Below, in pieces: positions 52,623-60,961 of a stretch of 64,000 bases of DNA; the stretch's first letter is position 1, and every line of letters starts with the position of its first letter. This stretch comes from Streptacidiphilus jiangxiensis (GTDB taxonomy: Bacteria; Actinomycetota; Actinomycetes; Streptomycetales; Streptomycetaceae): positions 310,001 through 374,000 of the forward strand of contig NZ_FOAZ01000003.1 in assembly GCF_900109465.1 (NCBI RefSeq), written 5' to 3'. The notes under the pieces were generated by a model. It did no database searches. It was not told the origin of the DNA and saw only the letters and a list, made by a program, of their open reading frames with translations. Made by a program: the position numbers and the translations under genes.

Positions 52623-53417
52623 GTGCGCGCCTCTCTTGTCCAGATCGATGTCAACGAAATCGAGTCTGCGGACGAACGTCGCGTCCGGATTGCCGAGTTG
52701 GTCCGCGCGCAGCGCGGGGTCGCGGACCTGGTGGTACTGCCGGAGCTGTGGACGCTCGGCGGGTTCGCCTACGAGGCGTGGGCGGACGGCGCGGAGACGC
52801 TGGAGGGTCCGACGGCGGAGGCGATGTCCGCGGCGGCCAGGGACGCGGGTGTGTGGCTGCACGCGGGTTCCATCGTGGAGCGCGACCCGGAGGGCCCGCT
52901 CTGCAACACCTCACTGCTGTTCGCGCCGGACGGCGAACTGCACGCCTGGTACCGGAAGATCCACCGCTTCGGCTTCGACAGCGGCGAGGCGGCGATGATG
53001 GCCGCGGGCGAGGAACTGTGCGTGGTGGACACGCCGTTCGGGCGGATGGGGCTGGCCACCTGTTACGACCTGCGCTTCCCGGAGCTCTTCCGGGCGATGC
53101 TCGACCAGGGCGCGGAGCTGTTCGTCGTCCCGGCGGCCTGGCCGGCCCGCCGCGTCGGGCACTGGTCCCTGCTGGCGCGGGCCCGCGCGGTGGAGGAGCA
53201 GGCCCTGGTGCTCGCCTGCAACACCGCGGGCACGCACGCGGGCGTGCCGCAGGGCGGCCGCAGCGTCGTGGTGGACCCGTGGGGCACGGTCCTGGGCGAG
53301 GCGAACGGCGACGAGTCGGGCAGCGCGGAGGAGGTGCTGACGGTCTCGTTCGACCCGGAGGTGGTCGCCCGCACGCGGGCGGAGTTCCCGGTGCTGCGGG
53401 ACCGTCAGAAGTGGTGA
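52623..53417 (+). CDS. Carbon-nitrogen hydrolase (nitrilase superfamily)
   Basis: 264 residues from a GTG. Catalytic triad Glu41 (VVLPELW), Lys112 (WYRKIHRF) and Cys147 (GLATCYDLRFPELFR). GRSVVVDPWGTVLGEA at the C-terminus is typical of omega-amidase-like branches that hydrolyse small amides. Cytoplasmic. No substrate-specific neighbour. Confidence 0.87.
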   Translation: MRASLVQIDVNEIESADERRVRIAELVRAQRGVADLVVLPELWTLGGFAYEAWADGAETLEGPTAEAMSAAARDAGVWLHAGSIVERDPEGPLCNTSLLFAPDGELHAWYRKIHRFGFDSGEAAMMAAGEELCVVDTPFGRMGLATCYDLRFPELFRAMLDQGAELFVVPAAWPARRVGHWSLLARARAVEEQALVLACNTAGTHAGVPQGGRSVVVDPWGTVLGEANGDESGSAEEVLTVSFDPEVVARTRAEFPVLRDRQKW

Positions 53418-53565
53418 CCGGAACCGGCAAGCGGAGCGTGGCAGGAAGATGTCACCGAGCCGGGTGGTGGCAGATCTGGTGACGTTCCTGTAAAGCCGTC
53501 ATGATGATCCGCACTCTCACTGCATTCTTGTTGGCCAGTGACGGAGTATGCGGTAAATGTGATGA

Positions 53566-54855
53566 GTGCCTGACAAGACAGCGTCGAAGACGCCTCTACC
53601 CTCACAGGTGCGCTCATCGCTCTGGCGCCACCGGGATTTCCTGCTGCTCTGGGGAGGAGGGAGCGCCAGCGACCTGGGTTCGGCGGTGTCGACCCTGCTG
53701 ATACCGCTGCTGGCGGTCAGAGAGCTCGGCGTCTCCACCTTCCAGGCGGCGCTGCTGGTTCTCGCCCAGCGGCTGCCGGGAGTGGTGTTCTCCCTGCCGG
53801 CCGGTGTCGTGGTCGACCGGCTGTGCAAGCGCCGACTGATGATCTGGTGCGAGCTGTTGAGCCTGCTGGCGATCACCTCGGTTCCCGTCGCGGCGGCCGT
53901 CGGCCGTGTGCACCTGTGGCAGCTCTACCTCGTGGCGGCCGTCGTGGGCAGTCTCCGGATCTTCTTCGGGGTCGCCGACCAGAGCTATCTGCCCGCCGTC
54001 CTGGCGCGCGAGCAACTCGTCGACGGTAATGCCAAGTTGAACGCGACCGAGACGGCTGCCGACGCGGCGGGCCCGGCCCTCGGGGCGGCGCTGGCCAGCG
54101 CCTTCACCGTGTCGCGGGCGCTCGCCTTCGACGCGTTCACCTACGCGGTCAGCGCGGTCACCCTGCTGTTGATGCGGACCCCTGATCCGCGGCCCGATCC
54201 GGCGCGCGCCGCGGGCCCCTCCGTCGGGTTCCGTGCCGCGATGACCGAGGGGCTGCGCTACGTCTGGCGCGATCCGGTCCTCCGGGCCATCAGTTGCTGT
54301 ACGGCCACCGCGAACCTGGGCATCTTCGCGGTCGTCAGCCTCGAGGTGGTCTACCTGGTCCGCGGCCTGCACACGCCCTCGCCGGAGGTGGGGCTGGTGC
54401 TGGGAGTCGGTGTGCTCGGCGGCTTCGTCGGGAGCCTCGCGGCGCGCCCGCTGGCGGTGCGCGTCGGGAACGCGCGGGTCATGTGGCTCTCGTTGGTCGT
54501 CTGCACCCCCTTCGCCCTGCTCATGCCGCTGTCGACGTCCGGTGTGGGCCTGGTCTACTACTCGCTGGGCTGGGCGATCTTCAACGGCGGCGGCGCCGTC
54601 TACCAGACCGCGCAGATCGCCTACCGGCAGAGCAGCGTGCCGAGGGAGCTGCTCGGGAGGGTCAACGCGGGGATTCGCTGGGTGGTCTGGGGCACCATGC
54701 CGCTCGGTGCCCTGCTGGGCGGCTCGCTCGGTACCTGGCTCGGCCTGCGGGGCGCCCTGTGGGTCGCCACGGGCGTGCTCGCCTGCACCGGCCTGTGGCT
54801 CCTCGCCTCACCGCTGCGCGGGTGGAGGGAGATCCCGGAGCCTCAGCCGGCGTGA
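53566..54855 (+). CDS. MFS transporter (macrolide-efflux-like branch)
   Basis: 429 residues, about twelve helices. Start region RSSLWRHRDFLLLWGGGSASDLGSAVSTLLIPLLAV and RLPGVVFSLPAGVVVDRLCKRRLMI resemble the enterobactin/macrolide exporter branch of MFS. GTG start at 53566. The 3' end overlaps the convergent LysR gene by 13 bases. Substrate unknown; drug or metabolite export likely. Confidence 0.8.
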   Translation: MPDKTASKTPLPSQVRSSLWRHRDFLLLWGGGSASDLGSAVSTLLIPLLAVRELGVSTFQAALLVLAQRLPGVVFSLPAGVVVDRLCKRRLMIWCELLSLLAITSVPVAAAVGRVHLWQLYLVAAVVGSLRIFFGVADQSYLPAVLAREQLVDGNAKLNATETAADAAGPALGAALASAFTVSRALAFDAFTYAVSAVTLLLMRTPDPRPDPARAAGPSVGFRAAMTEGLRYVWRDPVLRAISCCTATANLGIFAVVSLEVVYLVRGLHTPSPEVGLVLGVGVLGGFVGSLAARPLAVRVGNARVMWLSLVVCTPFALLMPLSTSGVGLVYYSLGWAIFNGGGAVYQTAQIAYRQSSVPRELLGRVNAGIRWVVWGTMPLGALLGGSLGTWLGLRGALWVATGVLACTGLWLLASPLRGWREIPEPQPA

Positions 54856-55787
54856 GCCGTGCGGCCGGCGCGCTGGGCGCGGATCAGCGACAGCAGATCG
54901 CGGGCCGGTCCCTTCGGCTTGGCCCCCTTCGGCCAGATCGCGCGCAGCGGTCGCTCCAGTACGACGTCGGCGAGGGGCACGGCCTTGAGCCGGCCCCCGG
55001 CGAGCTCGTCGACCACGGCGAGCTCGCTGAGGACCGCCGGGCCCGCGCCGCTGGTCGCCGCGGACTTGAGCGCGGTCGTGGAGGCGAGGGTGAGCAGCGG
55101 CTCGGCGAGGCCGCCGGAGCCGGCCAGCGCGGCGTCCAGCACCTCGCGGGTGCCGCTGCCCTGCTCGCGCAGGATCAGCGGTGTGGCGGCCACCTCGGCG
55201 GATGACAGCGGGGCCCGGCGCCGCGCCCAGGGGTGGTTGGGCGCGACGACCACGACGAGCCGGTCGTGGCCGATCACCGCGGTGTCGAGGCCCGACGGGA
55301 TCCGCACGCCCTCGACGAACCCCAGGTCGGCGTCCTGGGCCAGGACCTGGTCGGCCACCTCGGCGGAGTTCGCCGCCCGCAGCGTCACCGCGGTGCCCGG
55401 AAGGGCGGCGTGCAGGGCCAGCAGCCACCCCGGCATCAGGTACTCGGCGACGGTCAGGCTGGCGGAGACCCGCAACCGGGCGTCCCGCCGCTCGCGCAGC
55501 GCGGCGACCCCCGCGTCCAGCGCCTGGGCGGCGCCGACGACCTGCGCGGCCCATTCGGCGACCAGTGCGCCCGCCTCCGTCGGCCGGGAACCGCGCGGGG
55601 AGCGCTCCAGCAGGGTGACCCCGATCTGCCGCTCCATCGCGGCGACGCGGGCCGAAGCCGCCGGCTGGGTGATGCCCAGCTCGGCCGCCGCTCGGCCGAG
55701 GCTCCCGAGTCTGACCACGGCGAGCAGCAGTTCCAGCGCCCCGAGCTCGGGGACGTGCGGTGAGAGCGGTGCGGGCGACGAGCTCAT
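54843..55787 (-). CDS. LysR-family transcriptional regulator
   Basis: 314 residues. N-terminal winged HTH (LELLLAVVRLGSLGRAAAELGITQPAASARVAAMERQIGVTLLERSPRG), then the effector-binding domain with ADLGFVEG and LILREQGSGTREVLDAAL, as in CbbR/CysL-like members. Divergent from the TDT transporter with 70 bases between, so it most likely controls that gene. A weak inverted repeat CATAG/CTTATG overlaps its start. Confidence 0.87.
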   Translation of the reverse strand: MSSSPAPLSPHVPELGALELLLAVVRLGSLGRAAAELGITQPAASARVAAMERQIGVTLLERSPRGSRPTEAGALVAEWAAQVVGAAQALDAGVAALRERRDARLRVSASLTVAEYLMPGWLLALHAALPGTAVTLRAANSAEVADQVLAQDADLGFVEGVRIPSGLDTAVIGHDRLVVVVAPNHPWARRRAPLSSAEVAATPLILREQGSGTREVLDAALAGSGGLAEPLLTLASTTALKSAATSGAGPAVLSELAVVDELAGGRLKAVPLADVVLERPLRAIWPKGAKPKGPARDLLSLIRAQRAGRTAHAG

Positions 55788-55857
55788 AGACGCAGCTTAT
55801 GTCCACATCGGAAAGTGATCCCTACCGACCGCGCTGAGCTGCGACGAAGGTGGAGAC

Positions 55858-56955
55858 ATGGCAACCACCGCGCTCAGCAGGCCGCTCACCCGGCGGCTCA
55901 CCGACCACCCCGTCATCGAGGCCGCCGGGCGCTTCGGCCCGAACTGGTACGCGGCGGTGATGGGTACGGCGATCGTCGCCAACGGTGCGCACGCCCTGCC
56001 GGGGCTGTCCGGGGTGCTCGGCGTGTGGGCGGAGCTCTTCTGGGCGTTGGGCTTCGCGGGTCTGCTGCTGCTGGCCGGAGTCCGACTGGTCGGCCGGCTG
56101 CACCGCGCCCGGGTGCGTCCCCTGGCCGATCCGTCCGTCGCCGTCTTCCTCGGCTGCCCGCCGATGGCGCTGATGGCCGTGGGCTTCGGCGCCCTGGGCG
56201 CCGGCGAGCCGCTGCTCGGCCCCGGCCCGGCGGTGGCGCTGGACGCCGTGCTGTGGACGCTGGGGACCTGCTACGGGCTCTGGGCGGCCGGTACGGTGAT
56301 GTTCAAGCTCGCCCTGCACTACGAGGTCGCCCGGTCCGACTCCGCGCCGACCTGGCTGCTGCCGGTCGTCGCGCCGATGGTCTCCGCCGCGCTCGGTCCG
56401 GCGCTGATTCCGCACCTGCCCGCCGGGCAGGCCCAGCAGACCCTGCTCCTGGCCTGCGTGGCGATGTTCGGGATGAGTCTGATCGCGGTGCTGATGCTGT
56501 TGCCGACCCTGTTCGCTCGGCTCGCCCACGAGGGCCCGCTGCCGCAGGCGCTGATCCCGACGCTCTTCCTGGTGCTGGGGCCGCTCGGGCAGTCCGTCAC
56601 GGCGGTCACCCAGTTCGCGGCCCACGGGTCGGCCGCCGGCCTTTCCGGCGGTGCGTTCGGCGGCTTCGCGCTGCTGTACGGGGTGCCGGTCTTCGGCTTC
56701 GCGCTGCTGTGGCTGGCGGTCGCCGGGGCGGCGACCGTGCGCGGGCTGCGTCGGGGGATGCCCTTCGCGATGACCTGGTGGGCCTACACCTTCCCGGTCG
56801 GCACCTGCGTCACCGGCGCGGCCGGGCTCTACGCCCGCACCGGGCTGGACGTCTTCGCGGTGGCCTCGGTGGCCCTGTACGTCCTGCTGGTGACCGCGTG
56901 GACCGTGGTGGCGGTGCGCACGGTTCGTTGGGTGCCGAAATTCGTGCGGGCCTGA
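55858..56955 (+). CDS. TDT-family (TehA/SLAC1-like) membrane transporter
   Basis: 365 residues, about ten helices. FGPNWYAAVMGTAIVANGA at the start, MAVGFGALGAG, and PFAMTWWAYTFPVGTCVTGA near 300 are landmarks of TehA/Mae1/SLAC1 proteins, which move C4-dicarboxylates, sulfite or anions. With a LysR regulator of the CysL-like type beside it, sulfite or anion export is plausible but not shown. AAGGTGGAG site before the ATG. Confidence 0.83.
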   Translation: MATTALSRPLTRRLTDHPVIEAAGRFGPNWYAAVMGTAIVANGAHALPGLSGVLGVWAELFWALGFAGLLLLAGVRLVGRLHRARVRPLADPSVAVFLGCPPMALMAVGFGALGAGEPLLGPGPAVALDAVLWTLGTCYGLWAAGTVMFKLALHYEVARSDSAPTWLLPVVAPMVSAALGPALIPHLPAGQAQQTLLLACVAMFGMSLIAVLMLLPTLFARLAHEGPLPQALIPTLFLVLGPLGQSVTAVTQFAAHGSAAGLSGGAFGGFALLYGVPVFGFALLWLAVAGAATVRGLRRGMPFAMTWWAYTFPVGTCVTGAAGLYARTGLDVFAVASVALYVLLVTAWTVVAVRTVRWVPKFVRA

Positions 56956-57007
56956 GTACTCGGGCCTGAGCGCTCGGGCCTGAGTGCTCGGTCCGGGCGC
57001 TCAGGCC
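56947..57007. repeat. 14-bp tandem repeats forming a shared terminator
   Basis: CGGGCCTGAGTACT, then two variants and a degenerate fourth unit, run from the TDT stop to the regulator stop. GGCCTGAGCG (56963-56972) pairs perfectly with CGCTCAGGCC (56998-57007), so the array also makes a hairpin between convergent genes. Confidence 0.7.
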
Positions 57008-58005
57008 GTCGAGGTCTTGAGCAGCCCGAGCTGGGCCGCCCGCACGCCCGCCTCGAAGCGGCTGTCGGCCCCCAACTCCTGCATGAGAGCGGCGATGTGC
57101 CGTCGGCAGGTGCGTACCGACATCCCCAGCCGCCGGGCCACGACCTCGTCCTTCAGCCCCTGGGCGAGCAATTCCAGCAATGACCGCTTCAGGTCGTCCG
57201 AGACATTCTGGTAGCCGGGGCCGTTCGGGTCGAACGGTGCGGCCGATATCCAGAACTGTTCGAAATGGGCCCGCATGAACGAGACGAGCACGGGCTCGCG
57301 CACCACCACGGCGCCCGGGGCCTGACCGGGCCTGCGCCGGTTGATGAAGGCGATCTCGCGGTCGACGATGATCATTCGCTCGGCCAGCTGGTCGGCCGTC
57401 CGGATCAGGGCGCCCGCCTCGATCATCGAGGAGACGTACGAGTGGACGCTCAGCTGGGTCCGGACGGTGTGCTGGTACAGGATCCTGATCTCGGCGCCTC
57501 TTCGCAGCGCGGTGACCTCCCGCGACAGGACCTCCTGCAGCAGCTCCGGAGGGCGGTGGCCGCCGGGTTGAACGGTCAGCAACTCGGTGGTGCACCGGTC
57601 GACCGCCTGGTTCACCAGGAGCTGGACCTCGGCCGGGTCCTGCACGATCTCGAGCCCTCCGGCCGGAGCCGTGGTGGTTCTGTCCAGGTAGGCGGGCATG
57701 AGCTGCAACAGGCTCTCCCGGGTGAGCTCCACGGCCCGGCGGTAGGACCTGATCGTCGCCTCGACCGGTTTCGACAACCGCGCGGCCGCGAGTTCGGGGT
57801 TGACCGGCACCAGCTGGTCGGTGTCCTCCGCCCGTTGGAGCAACTCACAGGCCAGGAGCGTGTCCCGGCACACCGTCAGCTCCTCGTGGTCCAGGCCCGT
57901 GGCGGCGGCTGCGCTGTCGAACCGGAACGAGCCGTCGAGGAGTACGTGGTGGTAGACGGCCACGACGGAGGGGTTGAGCTCGAGGGGGAGCATCGGGTCC
58001 ATCAT
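57001..58005 (-). CDS. TrmB/LuxR-type transcriptional regulator
   Basis: 334 residues. N-terminal TrmB-like winged helix (SVVAVYHHVLLDGSFRFDSAAAATGLDHEELTV), a helical linker, a PLD-like central region (LLTVQPGGHRPPELLQEVL, IRILYQHTVR, ADQLAERMIIVDREIAFI) and a C-terminal LuxR-type HTH (LKDEVVARRLGMSVRTCRRHIAALMQEL). The ending GADSRFEAGVRAAQLG matches the cluster regulator at 35913. ATG at 58005 (or 58002) has no good ribosome site; it is probably translated by coupling to the short CDS that ends directly before it. The ligand is unknown. Confidence 0.78.
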   Translation of the reverse strand: MMDPMLPLELNPSVVAVYHHVLLDGSFRFDSAAAATGLDHEELTVCRDTLLACELLQRAEDTDQLVPVNPELAAARLSKPVEATIRSYRRAVELTRESLLQLMPAYLDRTTTAPAGGLEIVQDPAEVQLLVNQAVDRCTTELLTVQPGGHRPPELLQEVLSREVTALRRGAEIRILYQHTVRTQLSVHSYVSSMIEAGALIRTADQLAERMIIVDREIAFINRRRPGQAPGAVVVREPVLVSFMRAHFEQFWISAAPFDPNGPGYQNVSDDLKRSLLELLAQGLKDEVVARRLGMSVRTCRRHIAALMQELGADSRFEAGVRAAQLGLLKTSTA

Positions 58006-58008
58006 GGG

Positions 58009-58152
58009 CTATTCATCCGTTTCATCCGGAAACTTCTGGCATCCGCAGCAGGCGGTGCCGTTTCCGGGCGGAGTCGGGCCCGAACCACCGGTGGGGCCGC
58101 GGATATCCGCGACTCCACCTCGCTGGGGCGGTCGGGCCGACTCGTCGGACAC
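58009..58152 (-). CDS. Possible 47-aa peptide coupled to the TrmB/LuxR regulator
   Basis: GTG start seven bases after GAGG; the TAG lies three bases before the regulator ATG. The product is hydrophilic, Gly/Pro-rich and ends GNGTACCGCQKFPDETDE, with three clustered Cys. A competing frame starts at the ATG at 58154 with the same ribosome site and ends at 58002 in an ATGA overlap with the regulator (50 residues, MCPTSRPDRPSEVESR at its start). Third-position GC does not separate the two. One of them is likely translated, because the regulator lacks its own site. Confidence 0.4.
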   Translation of the reverse strand: MSDESARPPQRGGVADIRGPTGGSGPTPPGNGTACCGCQKFPDETDE

Positions 58153-58726
58153 ATGGTGTCCTCCCCCTGCTGTGTGGGAAGCGTACGCGGAGCGGCACGC
58201 GGCGCGGTCCCAACGCAGCAAGACCACCGTGCCCGCAGTGCAAGAAAGTTGGGGCGGCTGCCCGGTGGCATGAAGTGGACACGATCGGATGCGCCGTTTT
58301 CGGCCTCCGACAAATCGCCGCAGAACTACACATCTTTGCCTGCGAACTCTCCAGGATCCTGGGCAATCCCGGGATTTCGAGGGCTAGAGTCGATGCCCTG
58401 ACGCCGGCGAAGCCAGAGTGCCGCCAGCCGGGGGGACTGGCGGCACCAGCTTGGGCGTCGAGGAGGATCCCCCAAGCGCCACCCAAGGTAGTGGATCCGG
58501 CCCTTGTCTGTCATGGCCACATTCATGATTCGGTATTCCGTGATCGTGTCCCTTTCCGGCCTGGCACTGGAATGCCGCTCGGCGCCCATTGTCACCGGAT
58601 CGGGCGACGCGACAGGATCAGGACATCCCCCCAGGGTCACCGGCCGGTGCCTCCTCCTTCATCCGAACCGCTCTCCCACCTTTGTGGCGGCGGTCTCGGA
58701 ACGCTGTCTTGTTGGGAGTTGTCACC
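58153..58726. other. 574-base gene-poor region with a candidate structured leader at 58400-58477
   Basis: No convincing CDS; the short plus-strand frames here have no ribosome site or family look. At 58400-58477 several stems can form. GACGCC (58400-58405) pairs with GGCGTC (58454-58459), enclosing a perfect 10-bp hairpin (58418-58427 with 58437-58446). GCTTGGG (58449-58455) can instead pair with CCCAAGC (58471-58477), competing with the outer stem. This could be an attenuator or riboswitch-like leader of the gene at 58727. Not matched to a known class. Confidence 0.35.
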
Positions 58727-59260
58727 ATGCTGGAGGTCAAGCGTCAGCGCTTCCTCGTCTCCGCCGATCCGGCCCGCGAGACGCGTAACGTGAGGGCTTT
58801 CCTCGCAGCCCCGTCCCTGCGCCTTGCCGGACCCGCGGACGGAGTGATGTCGCTTCCGCTGCGCGAGCGGATCGCCGCGCTGCGGGTGGCTCTTCTGGAC
58901 AGTGGCGTGACCGTGTACAGCTCGCACCACGACGAGGAATGGGTCTCCCGCGAGGGGACCGGCCCGCGGGTGCCGTCCCCGTTCCGCGCGATGCAGAGCG
59001 CCGACGTGGTCTTCGCCTACGTCGGTCAGCGGCCCTCCACCGGCATGGGCATGGAGCTGGGCTGGGCGACCGCGCTGCGCAAGCCGGTGGTCCTCATGGT
59101 CGACGAGGCCAAGGTGCACGGGGTGCTGATCGACCAGCTCGAGTCGGTGACCAAGGTGCTGCCGATCAAGGACGACGGTCCGATGACGCCCAGCGCGCTC
59201 CGCCACACCGTGGTCACCGCCCTGGACTGGGCGGACCAGGCGGCGCCGCTCGCCGGCTGA
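58727..59260 (+). CDS. Nucleoside 2-deoxyribosyltransferase-like protein
   Basis: 177 residues from the ATG behind GGGAG. The Rossmann-like flavodoxin fold of the NDT/SLOG group is suggested by FLVSADPARETRNVRAFLA, a helix with RERIAALRVALLDSGVTVYSS, MQSADVVFAYVGQRP (Asp93) and GMGMELGWATALRKPVVLMV with Glu110, the position of the NDT nucleophile. It might hydrolyse or bind a nucleoside or nucleotide signal. It lies between regulatory genes, so a signalling role is as likely as salvage. Family placement is from motifs only. Confidence 0.6.
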   Translation: MLEVKRQRFLVSADPARETRNVRAFLAAPSLRLAGPADGVMSLPLRERIAALRVALLDSGVTVYSSHHDEEWVSREGTGPRVPSPFRAMQSADVVFAYVGQRPSTGMGMELGWATALRKPVVLMVDEAKVHGVLIDQLESVTKVLPIKDDGPMTPSALRHTVVTALDWADQAAPLAG

Positions 59261-59364
59261 GGCCCGAGTGGCGTGATCACCTCTCCCGGGTGGCTAGTGT
59301 GCTCTGGTAGATGTGTAGCGTCACGGACTGACGGGCCACGCCCGGTACCTCGTGGGAGGCCCGC

Positions 59365-59910
59365 TTGAAGTGCATGCCGCAGCAGCACACGTGCAGGTGG
59401 TCCACCCGTTCGACCCGGGTGGAGCTGTTGCTGACGCGCCTGGCCGCGGGGACTCCCGCGCAGGCGCTCGCCACCGAGCACGCGCTCAGCCTGGTGGAGG
59501 TCATCGCCATCGGCGTCGATCACGGCCTGTCCGTCCCCAGTGCCGCCGCCGGTCGACGCCAGGGCCTCGGCCCCTGGGCGCGCACCTGCCGTCCGGGTGA
59601 CCACAGGTGCTTCTGGGCGGACCGGGGCGAGGTGATCGACGCACTGATCGGTGACTACGCGGACGGGGCCTCGCTCATCCAGCTCTCCCGGGCCTTCCCC
59701 TACTCGCGGGCCACGGCCGCGCGGATCCTGGACGCCCACGACGTCCCGCGGCGCTCCCGCTCCGAGCAGTGCACCCGGATCCCCCTGGACCTGGAGACGG
59801 TGCAGGCCGAGCTGGACGCGGACATGTCGCTGACCGAGGTGGCCGCGCGCCACGGGCTGTCCCGGCAGATGCTGCGCCGACGTCTGAACCGGGCGAAGGC
59901 CGCCGCATGA
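59365..59910 (+). CDS. Protein with three helix-turn-helix-like modules
   Basis: 181 residues if the TTG at 59365 is used (GGGAGG five bases upstream); GTG at 59419 is an alternative. HTH-like units occur near 21-58 (LLTRLAAGTPAQALATEHALS), 90-128 (VIDALIGDYADGASLIQLSRAFPYSRATAARIL) and 147-178 (AELDADMSLTEVAARHGLSRQMLRRRL). A Cys/His cluster (CRPGDHRCFW, 76-84) separates the first two. It ends in an ATGA overlap with the next regulator, so they are co-expressed. Likely DNA-binding; resembles the HTH part of resolvases, but no catalytic domain is present. Confidence 0.6.
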   Translation: MKCMPQQHTCRWSTRSTRVELLLTRLAAGTPAQALATEHALSLVEVIAIGVDHGLSVPSAAAGRRQGLGPWARTCRPGDHRCFWADRGEVIDALIGDYADGASLIQLSRAFPYSRATAARILDAHDVPRRSRSEQCTRIPLDLETVQAELDADMSLTEVAARHGLSRQMLRRRLNRAKAAA

Positions 59911-60926
59911 CGCACGAGATCGAGAGCCTGACCAAGGAAGCCGTCACGGCCTACCAGGAAGCCCTGGCGAACGGCAGCATCCTCAAGACTCCGGGCGGGG
60001 ACGGGGTTCCGTCCCCCACGGCCCCTCCCCGTTCGGCCGTCACCGAGTTGCTGCGCGCCGGGCTGCTGCGCGACAGCGTGGACAACGCCGAGGTGTGGGT
60101 CCCGGTCGACCCGGAGACCGCCGCCGTCCAGGCCGAGCGACAGGCCCGCCAGGCGTGGGCGGACGCCTCACGCCTGCAGCAGGACTACGCGCCGCTCACC
60201 GCGGCGTACCGGTCCCGGCGCAACTGGAGCACGGGCGATTCGCAGATCCGCTACGTCGAGGGCAAGGCGGAGATCGCGCAGCAGGCGCAGGCGTTGGCTG
60301 CGGCCGCGAAGAGCCGCGTCTTCACCGTCCAGCCGGGCCCCCGGCGCCCCAAGGACACGCTCGACCACAGTCTTCCGGCCGACCTCGCGCTGCTGCGCCG
60401 GGGGGTGCACCGAAGAATCCTCTACCAGTCGCCGGCCCGCCGTCATCCGGACACCAGGGAGTACGTCCGGGCCTTGGTCGAGGTCGGTGCCGAGGTGCGC
60501 GCCGCGGACGAGCTGTACGAGCGGGTCTTCATCATCGACGACACGGTGATCCACCCGGTGGACGGCAATGCGAACGTGGCCGTGCTCGTCAGCGAGCCGG
60601 CCACGGTGGCCTTTCACTGCCTGGTGTTCGAGCAGGCCTGGCAGCGCGCGCAGCCGTTCCTGGAGGCGCCGAAGCCGGAGGAGGAGGCCGTCGAGGACGG
60701 CCGGGCCGGCGATCAGCTGACGGCGATGCAGAAGCTCATCGTGCGGCTGCTGATCAACGAGGAGCTGAAGCACGAGGCCATCGCGGCCGCCACCGGGCTG
60801 TCCCTGCGCACGGTGCGGCGCCAACTGGAAGTCGTCCGCTCGGTGTTCGGGAACGTGGAGACGACCCCGCGGCTGGCATGGGAAATCCGCGGACAGTACC
60901 CGGAGGGTCTCCCCGCGGATTGGTAG
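59907..60926 (+). CDS. TrmB/LuxR-type transcriptional regulator
   Basis: 339 residues. TrmB-like N-terminus (VTELLRAGLLRDSVDNAEVWVPVDPETAAVQAERQARQAW), a PLD-like sensor region (SRVFTVQPGPRRPKDTL, RRILYQSPARRHPDTREYVRAL, ADELYERVFIIDDTVI) and a C-terminal LuxR-like HTH (LKHEAIAAATGLSLRTVRRQLEVV). Same architecture as the regulators at 35913 and 57001. Coupled to the three-HTH protein upstream. Its stop is 35 bases from the convergent DLGWT-repeat peptide gene, which makes it a candidate partner of that peptide. Confidence 0.75.
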   Translation: MTHEIESLTKEAVTAYQEALANGSILKTPGGDGVPSPTAPPRSAVTELLRAGLLRDSVDNAEVWVPVDPETAAVQAERQARQAWADASRLQQDYAPLTAAYRSRRNWSTGDSQIRYVEGKAEIAQQAQALAAAAKSRVFTVQPGPRRPKDTLDHSLPADLALLRRGVHRRILYQSPARRHPDTREYVRALVEVGAEVRAADELYERVFIIDDTVIHPVDGNANVAVLVSEPATVAFHCLVFEQAWQRAQPFLEAPKPEEEAVEDGRAGDQLTAMQKLIVRLLINEELKHEAIAAATGLSLRTVRRQLEVVRSVFGNVETTPRLAWEIRGQYPEGLPADW

Positions 60927-60961
60927 ACCGGCACAACGGGGGAATGCGCCGGTCCGTGGCC

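Noticed and set aside
58400-58477. Cobalamin riboswitch
   Set aside because: AAGCCAG and CCGCCA recall the B12 box, but the box is incomplete and the upstream core elements are missing.
58504-58788. 94-codon plus-strand frame
   Set aside because: No ribosome site, overlaps the better supported gene at 58727 and has no recognisable family look.
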